Shown: piece after piece, positions 57,726 through 64,000 of the stretch | How the letters are laid out: each line of letters starts with the position of its first letter | Numbering within the stretch: the stretch's first letter is position 1 | Assembly: GCF_030272615.1 (NCBI RefSeq) | Contig: NC_081405.1 | Location: forward strand, 19,304,547-19,368,546 | Direction: 5' to 3' | DNA from: Cryptomeria japonica | Lineage: Eukaryota; Streptophyta; Pinopsida; Cupressales; Cupressaceae | DNA length: 64,000 nucleotides | Translations under genes and position numbers: made by a program | The notes under the pieces: generated by a model | The model's database searches: none | What the model was told of the DNA's origin: nothing | What the model saw: only the letters and a program-made list of their open reading frames with translations

Positions 57726-59721
57726 CTACATCATCATACAAAAATGATACAATACTGATACATAGGGAGCCCTCTACAGCTATGATGAACTCCCTCCCTC
57801 GGAGCCGCCTGGCCTCGATGGAATCTGAGCCCTCGAAGGACCCCCCCCAGGATCATCCCTCCTATCCCCTCTATCTGGTGGTGGTGGAGGACCCATAACC
57901 CCACCACTAGATGCCTATCTCCTCTAGCTCCCTCCTGTAGCTGTCGCTGTCCGCGATGGTCTATGGAAGCTCCTCGCCCGCTGATCAGCTGGCACCGCAC
58001 CGTAATAGAGATCCCGCTAGTAACCGATCTCCTCCCCTGCCCATAGGACGTAGGCATATCCAACCCATGTTTCCTCTGCCGCCTGCCTCCCAGCCCTCAG
58101 TTCTATCTCAGCCTCTGTGTAGCGCTGAATGGCTTGATCCCGCTCCCGCTCAGTATCTCTGAGCTACCTCCTAAGCCTATCCCTCTCCCTCTCTAGCTCC
58201 TGGATCTCATCTGCTTGTCCCTGGTAGATCTCCCTCAGCTCCGTCAGCTCATCCTCCTCTGCCTCAGCCCCCTGTGGCTCCCCCTGTACAGGTGCCTGCC
58301 CCTGTGCCTATGCCTGTACTGGTGCCTGTCCCTATACCTGCACCTGTCTGGGACCCTGTGCTGCTGACACCTGTAGCGGTAATCCACCGTGACCCCTCAC
58401 TACCCGAGCCTACCTGTCCTCTCCACCCTCCCTCTGCGGCGCCACCCTCCTCTCTCCAACTGCCCCCCTCCTCCTCCGTTGGCCTCTACCCCCATCATCT
58501 CCATCATCATCCCCATCCCCACCACCATCTCCATCTAGTAGCTCTCCTGAATCTGTCAGGTGTGGGAATGGATGCTCGGCCCAGTATGCTGTGTACTCAG
58601 CATCCATGTCGGCATCCTCGATCTCTGGCCACATGTCCCAGGGTAGGGGCATCATCTCTACTAGTTGTGTAATAGCCTGATCATATGATAATAAGGGCCC
58701 AAACTGCGCTTGATCTCTGACAGTTCGTGCATACATGCTTGAACCCCGTGGCATCCGCTGGATCCTGCCAAATTGCCTGCCCACCCTGTCCACTAGCTGC
58801 CTCTCCAGTACATAGGGTGTCTGCCCAATCAGATACTTGCTCCGGAAGGTGTAGGGTAGCTCTACCGCATCATCCTCCCACTACTCGCATCCCAAGTATG
58901 GCCTCCATATAACCATGTCAATGTCATCAATCACCCGCCGCCAGTGCTCTAACCTGCCAATCCGTGGCTGCGAAGTGATCATGTCGTACATGTGCACGAA
59001 ACTGCGTCTGTGACCTCTACCCCTAAAATGTATCGGTCTCGTCACTGGCAGATGCTCATAGACCCACACCTGTAACAATGTGACACCGCAGCCCAATCCC
59101 ACTGACCTGTGATACACAAACTGATGTAGCTCATAATACAGGTGTGCTAGCACACACGGTCCCCAGGCATATCTGGTGTGCTGTGTCACCAGTGTCTCCA
59201 ATGCTCCTCCCCAACCCACAACCAACCCTCGTGTCGCTCTATCAAGACACAAGAACCCAATGATTACTCCTCCTATCACTGCTGGTAGTGCTAATCCTGT
59301 AGCTGTCATGGTGTCCCAAGCCACGTGCCCTGCCCTCATCTCTAGTCCTGGGTCCCGGAACACTCGTCTCAGGGCCTCCCTATCTTCGTCTCGATCGTAG
59401 GGAATCAGCTCCCCATCGATCGATATCCTCATAATCCTGTATACATCCTCGAGGGTGACTGTCATCTCCCCCATCGACAAGTGGAAGGTGCAAGTTTCGG
59501 AGTGCCACCTCTCCGCCAGTGCAGTCACTAGTCCCATGTTCACCCAAAACTCAGGCACATATAAAATATGTCTCAATCCCATAGCCTCAATCGCAGCTCG
59601 ATCCTCAACTGTCAACTCAGGTCGCAATCTCTGCGTCAACAAGAATCTCTCCCGTGACTCCAACATAGGCAAATACTCCTGCAGTCAAGCAAATCAATCA
59701 TGTCAGTCATCGTGGCATTCA

Positions 59722-60100
59722 CTGTTTATCACAAAATGCTACTTTTTATCTAAGTGCATATGGTATTCTATCCTAGTGACAGTCACTGTTCATCACAAAG
59801 TGTTGCTATCTATCCTAGTGACACTCATTGTTCATCACAAAGTGCTGCTCATATTTTAGTACTCCCTGTTCATCACAAAGTACTATATCTTGGTACTCAC
59901 TGTTCATCACAAAGTGCCTTGATCTATCTTATCCTAGGGCCTATACTTGAGTGAATCCTCTTGAGTAGTTTCTTAATTGGCAACGTATGTTATATCACAG
60001 AATTGTCAATCCTAGCCCTATTTGCTATCCTAGTCTTCCCGAGAGGACCTGCTTGAGTGTATCCTCTCAGTAGCTTATCCAATCGACAGCGTATGTTCAT
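59722..60100. repeat. Short repeat 'ctgttcatcacaaagt', 5 to 7 copies
   Basis: Copies at about 59,724, 59,788, 59,829, 59,868 and 59,900 in nearly the same form, with two weaker ones ('tatatcacagaattg' near 59,991 and 'gttcatcacagaactg' near 60,093). Spacing is 30-65 bases, so it is not a simple tandem. Confidence 0.7.
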
Positions 60101-60129
60101 CACAGAACTGCCGATTTGACCTAGAAGAC

Positions 60130-60420
60130 ACAAATTCACATTTTTGGACACAAACACGCTTTCTTGACATAAACGTGCTTGAAGACTGCATAAACGCGCC
60201 TATTTTACACAGATGCACCTGAAACACACAGACGTGCCTATGCTCTGCACAGACGCGCCTGGGCGACACAGACGTGCCTTTTTGGCATAGACGTGCCTGC
60301 ACAGCACAGACGCAACCGCATTCGGCACAGACACGTTTTTCTTCACAGACATGCCTGGCACAAACACAGACGCGCCTAGCGAGCATAGACGCACTGGCAC
60401 CAACGCAGACGCGCCTGGAC
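60130..60420 (-). repeat. GCGTCTGTGT-type array, cluster 3 (antisense orientation)
   Basis: About 14 copies of 'cacagacgcgcct', the reverse complement of the 5' leader motif, spaced about 18-20 bases. Read on the minus strand they have the same sense as clusters 1 and 2. Translation of the array in one frame gives a Cys/Val-rich pseudo-protein that I do not accept as a gene. Confidence 0.85.
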
Positions 60421-60920
60421 ATTTTTTGACATTTTTGGACCTTAACCTAAAGTGCATTTATTGCCCTATCTAGCATGCATTAATGACAACAATAAATGCA
60501 ACAAAGTACAAGGAGGTTTTGTGGTACTTACCGGCTCTCCTGCCTTTGCTGGCCTCTGGAATCGACGAACGCGGTCGAATATGTGAACAAAGGCCATCGC
60601 TGCTGACTGCTGCTGCTCTATTTCGCTCTGCACTCTGATCTCTTGGATGTGTGGATGACAATGAGGATGTATTTCCCTCATGGTCTATCTTATAGACTGC
60701 CCTAGCCCTAGTCTCCTGTGTCAGTCTTCGTTATCCCGTGACTTTGTCACTTTATCTGATCAGTCCATTCTAGCCTCTATTTCTTATCGAGAGATTGTCT
60801 GCAATCTTTTCAGACATTTTCATCCAATCTCTCGAGGGGGCATATCATTCCCATCTTGGGGCAATTCTGTATCAGTTCATATTATCTTCTTTGAAACAAC
60901 GCGACAAGCCGCATTGTCTC

Positions 60921-60934
60921 AAAGAGGGGCAAAA
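60921..60934 (+). other. Polypurine tract of gypsy-like element
   Basis: AAAGAGGGGCAAAA sits immediately before the 3' LTR, as required for plus-strand priming. One C interrupts it. Confidence 0.75.
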
Positions 60935-61732
60935 TGTAGACACCCAAAATTGTCCAGTCTAATTAAATAAATATTTTATTTATTTATTTAATCATCTAAG
61001 CTTAATTCTTTAATTAATTAAATAAATCTTTATTTATTTAATTAATTCATTTATCCTCTTCTAGCCTTATTTCTCATTTAAATAAATACATTTATTTATT
61101 TAAATTATCCTTTTCCTAAATTAAATAAATATCTTATTTATTTAATTGATCTCACTCCTTCTCTTAATTAAATAAATCTTTATTTATTTAATTAATTCAT
61201 TAGCATTTTCTACCCATGACACATGTCATTTATCTCTTAATTCATACACTACCTACCCCTTTCATTATTTTATTATTTCTTTTACCTACCCTCTAATCAT
61301 AGCCGACCTCCTTTAACATGTCTCAATCTTATCCCTCCATTTCATATTGTGTCTTCTATATAAGGAGATGTCTCCTTCATTATCAAACCCTAATCAATCA
61401 TCCTAATGACCTAACTACTTGATCAATTGACTACACTACGCTTTTGAACATAGGCGATCCTACTTGCAACCACATTTTGTTCTTTGTTGAGCTCTTGTGC
61501 ACATAAAATCTGAGAGCAAATATATCAAGCAAGATCAATGGAGATAGGAAGAATGGATATCCAAAACCCTATTGGACATGTGATGGTATAATCTTTGTGA
61601 TTTCATTTGATTTGCATTGTCTCAGGGAATCTTCATATGTTATGGTGGATCTTTGTTGTTGTTAGGCTAGGGTTTTGTGGTTGAATTCATTTAGCCTTTC
61701 AATATTGTTGTTATCCATTTTCACCATATACA
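60935..61732 (+). repeat. 3' LTR of gypsy-like element
   Basis: 798 bp, same length as the 5' LTR. TATATAA at 61,357-61,363. Ends ATACA before the GAAAT target copy, after which segment B resumes. Confidence 0.95.
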
Positions 61733-61737
61733 GAAAT

Positions 61738-63503
61738 CATAAATAATAATTCATTGCTATAGCTGATAGGAAGACAATATAGCATACTCTTCATTGTCAA
61801 ATCAGAGAAGGCTAATATCATATTGAACATCAAGATCATCCTTGCATAATTGTTATCAATTATATTAGATTCAACAATGATCAATATCCTATATATAGTT
61901 CTTTGAATAACATTATCATTATCTATATATATTTATCAATTGCATAATTTAAACATTCATAAGTGATATCATAGATCATAGTGATAATTAAAACTTGAAG
62001 GAAAGAAGTCTCTTGCAACTGATTGATAAAGTTAATTGTTACTTAATTCATAAAGAATAACATAAGGATACATTACATAATATAGTCAAACTGTTTTGAC
62101 ATATGCCATCATGTGCACAATGAACAACTTGTGGCTTCATAAAGGTCTCATATGCAGAAGGATATGATTGTCGTCAACGGTGCTCAAGGTTCTGTTACAC
62201 AAACAAGATCTGAATCCCTAATCCTATGGATTTTCCAATTCTCCTCAAGAAACTGGGGGTTTGAGGTTTTGCCTGCTCTTGCCCCATGGTTTTTGCTAAG
62301 GAGAAAATTGGTCACCTAATCAAACCCCAAGAGAGGGATGACATTATCAGTGCCTTCATCGATTCAATTGGACGTGGTTTAGGGCATAGCGACCATGTCC
62401 ACGATGGCCTTGTTTATCTTTGTGTTTCCATCATCTTTGCTCAGGCCTTCAGACACATTTTGTGTGGGATCATCCTCCTGGACTTCATCCCTGATGCAAG
62501 CAATGAGAAGAACATCAGTGCAGGAAGTTAATGAAATGGTTGTTTGACCACCTTTTGGCTGAATAACTAAGATTTTTTGAGACAGTTGCTATAAAAATGA
62601 AATCCATCTCTGCACAAGCTATGGTGCTATACAAGAAGTCTTGGAGAGAAAGTTCGTTGACACTTCTGGTCATTTTATTGGCTTGTCTACTGTTCTCTCC
62701 TCTCCTGCCCAAATTGAGTGAATCTTTGTACTCGCTTTTGACATGATCTTTATGTTGGACCCAATTGGTGTATTGTAACTGTTTTTCTTATTAATAATAG
62801 GGAGCTACCCTCTCTGCAATGCTTAATGTAGACACTTAAAATTGTTCCACATTTGCCAATGTCAATTTTATTAACTTTCTCCTTGATAATTAAATAATTT
62901 TAATTATTTAATTAGTTTATCTTCATTCTTCCAAATTGACACTATTCCTTTGATTCCATAATCAATTCATCTTTAAACATTCTCTCTCTAATATTAGTTA
63001 AATAATATTTTTATTTAATTAATTGTGTTTATTAATTTTATTTAAATGATCTTAAATGTTTAATTAAATTCATTTTCTATTATAGACCCACAATTAAGTA
63101 ATTGATTTAAATTATTTAATTGATTAATGATGTCCTCTTAATTAAATAATTTTTTAAATTTATTTAATTTCATTTCACTAGTTTAGAATTAATTTCATTT
63201 TCTTCCAAATTCAAAATCAATTATTTTTCCTTCACTTTTCCACATTTATTAAATAATTTTAAATTATTTAATATAATTACTAATTACCATTTTCTTCTAT
63301 ATAATTAAATAAATTTAATTATTTATTTAAATACTAGTTTTTATCAAAGGGAGGATACTATTCACTGAATTTTACTTCTCTATTTGTTTAACCAATCATT
63401 AAACAACATTAAAATTTTTGAAAAAAATTCTATTGTTCATATTTAATTCTTATTTTAAATAATTTAAAAATGCTGATTAAAGCAAGTTTAAAATTTAATT
63501 TTA
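61738..63503. repeat. Segment B, right part
   Basis: Resumes segment A homology after the GAAAT copy (A counterpart from 20,609). It carries the 81-aa frame at 62,286-62,531 and the TGTAGACACTTAAAATTGTT block at 62,827. From 63,360 it continues past the end of A and matches segment C to 'ttttatata' at about 63,503. Confidence 0.85.
62286..62531 (+). CDS. Unrecognised 81-aa frame, copy B
   Basis: Open and almost identical to 21,159-21,404. The upstream bases differ slightly ('ccatggtttttgc' against 'ccatggtgtttgc'), which shifts nothing. Function unknown. Confidence 0.25.
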   Translation: MVFAKEKIGHLIKPQERDDIISAFIDSIGRGLGHSDHVHDGLVYLCVSIIFAQAFRHILCGIILLDFIPDASNEKNISAGS

Positions 63504-63711
63504 TATATTTTAATTCATTTTGAAATATGCATCTTTATGACTAATGTACTCCTACGAATTAATTAAACGAGGTATGGTCTCACGAGCTAGATGTAAAAAA
63601 TTATTCTTTACTTATCTGTCAGGCTATGAATGAAATTAATGTAAAGAGTAAATATCGGTAGAACATTATTACTTCATACTTATTTCAAGCTTGATTTACA
63701 TTTAAATGATT
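63504..63711. repeat. Direct repeat R, right copy
   Basis: Matches 45,307-45,512. It begins exactly where the B/C homology ends. Confidence 0.8.
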
Positions 63712-63924
63712 TTGGTGTGACCGTAGATTCTGAAAGATTGCCAGGATAAGCTGATATTTGAAAAAATTCAAACATACGGATTAAAGATATTTCATTTTTC
63801 TCCTAATTACGTTCAGAGGTGTTTTATACAATGTCAGCACATCCGTGAAAAAGAAAAAAGAAATGGACTTTTATACAATTTCACATATGTACCTGTCCTT
63901 TGGCATTTCTCCATTTCTCCATTT
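63712..63924. other. No recognised gene
   Basis: A+T-rich sequence with a small 'catttctccatttctccattt' triplication just before the inverted leader fragment. Confidence 0.3.
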
Positions 63925-64000
63925 CACATACGCGTCTCCAGAACCCAGACGCGACTTTTGGACACAGACGCATCTAAAAACACTGCAGATGCGCCTTAGG
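63925..64000 (-). repeat. Inverted fragment of the gypsy-like leader
   Basis: The reverse complement of 63,925-64,000 matches 49,875-49,950 with only a few differences: 'cactgcagatgcgcctt' here against 'aaggcacgtctgcagtg' there, and 'gcgtctccagaacccagacg' against its complement. It is a second copy of this family, on the minus strand, cut off by the window edge. Confidence 0.8.

Larger units (their letters stand above)
59679..60531 (-). other. Intron of the antisense PMD gene
   Basis: GTAAGT donor, TGACTGCAG acceptor, 853 bp, both flanking exons open and in phase. It holds two repeat types: the 'tgttcatcacaaagt' words (59,720-60,100) and the GCGTCTGTGT array cluster 3 (60,130-60,420). Confidence 0.75.
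57726..60681 (-). pseudogene. Plant mobile domain (PMD) gene, antisense, two exons
   Basis: Exon 1 (60,681-60,532) encodes 50 residues from ATG (MREIHPHCHPHIQEIRVQSE). It ends at a strong donor, CCG|GTAAGT, and the acceptor is GACTGCAG|GAG at 59,679/59,678. Phase is 0 on both sides and the join reads AKAGEP-EYLPMLESRERF. Exon 2 holds the PMD: GLRHILYVPEFWVNMGLVTA, ALAERWHSETCTFHLSMGEM, TVTLEDVYRIMRISIDGELI, then FVHMYDMITSQPR. A coiled-coil (ELERERDRLRR) and a Gly/Pro tail follow. About 10 stops interrupt, those I checked all TAG. PMD proteins (PF10536) include MAIN/MAIL host genes and transposon-borne copies. Here it lies between the integrase end and the 3' LTR. Confidence 0.83.
48845..61732 (+). 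mobile_element. Ty3/gypsy-like LTR retrotransposon, 12.9 kb, RT-less, with antisense PMD gene
   Basis: Both LTRs are 798 bp (48,845-49,642 and 60,935-61,732), start TGTAGACACCC and end ATACA, and differ at roughly 15-20 positions by eye (about 2%). Target duplication GAAAT at 48,840-48,844 and 61,733-61,737; the empty site is in segment A near 20,592. Inside: PBS, a 2.2-kb leader with a repeat array, gag, protease, a large gap where RT, RNase H and the integrase core should be, an integrase C-terminal domain, then a 5-kb 3' region with an antisense two-exon PMD gene, a purine tract, and the 3' LTR. The size and antisense ORF recall the Tat group of gypsy elements; without RT I do not assign the lineage firmly. 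Non-autonomous. Confidence 0.93.

Noticed and set aside
58274-58672. Pro-rich plus-strand frame
   Set aside because: It is the opposite strand of the PMD gene's Gln/Gly/Asp-rich tail; codon pattern and length follow from low complexity.
60075-60457. Cys/Val-rich frames on the minus strand (RRVCV-type repeats)
   Set aside because: They are the translation of the GCGTCTGTGT array inside the PMD intron; the periodic motif makes pseudo-repeats in any open frame. No start context or domain.

Overview
The window is nuclear DNA of a seed plant, A+T rich and made almost entirely of transposable elements nested in one another. The signs are Ty1/copia elements with initiator-Met primer sites, a Ty3/gypsy-like element, an L1-type LINE with RNase H, a PIF1-type helicase with an intron, a plant F-box gene and a plant mobile domain (PMD) gene. 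No housekeeping gene was found. A large gymnosperm-like genome is my guess, by inference only.

Layout, left to right. (1) 0.5-1.1 kb: end of a copia-type LTR. (2) 1.6-6.1 kb: a decayed, unrecognised minus-strand coding region split by a 2.7-kb element with 0.3-kb LTRs and GAAAA target duplications. (3) 6.1-16.0 kb: an unrecognised plus-strand coding region split by an 8.35-kb copia element (TSD CATTG), whose gag is itself split by a 994-bp inverted-repeat DNA element (TSD TACA). (4) 16.7-19.3 kb: a LINE RNase H remnant split by a 1.7-kb solo LTR (TSD GACAT). (5) 17.5-22.2 kb is segment A, which recurs as segment B (45.7-63.4 kb) and in part as segment C (29.5-30.4 kb). (6) 24.3-24.8 kb: an unrecognised 173-aa ORF. 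(7) 25.3-29.5 kb: a minus-strand LINE. (8) 30.4-40.8 kb: a PIF1 helicase pseudogene and an unrecognised ORF, the latter split by a 7.76-kb minus-strand copia element. (9) 41.7-42.9 kb: an F-box gene with one in-frame stop. (10) 48,845-61,732: a 12.9-kb Ty3/gypsy-like element inserted in segment B (TSD GAAAT, two 798-bp LTRs). (11) The last 76 bp are an inverted piece of that element's leader.

The gypsy-like element is the most unusual object. Its sense frame runs gag, aspartic protease, then the integrase C-terminus, with RT, RNase H and the integrase core missing but the frame kept. Downstream, on the opposite strand, lies a two-exon PMD gene with a clear GT-AG intron. Arrays of a short GCGTCTGTGT-like motif sit in the 5' leader, and the reverse-complement array lies near the 3' end inside the antisense intron, so sense RNA could pair end to end.

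The nesting gives a relative order: LINE fragment, then solo LTR, then duplication of A and B, then the gypsy-like insertion into B. Most breaks are Gln or Arg codons turned into stops, as expected from deamination of methylated cytosines in silenced DNA.
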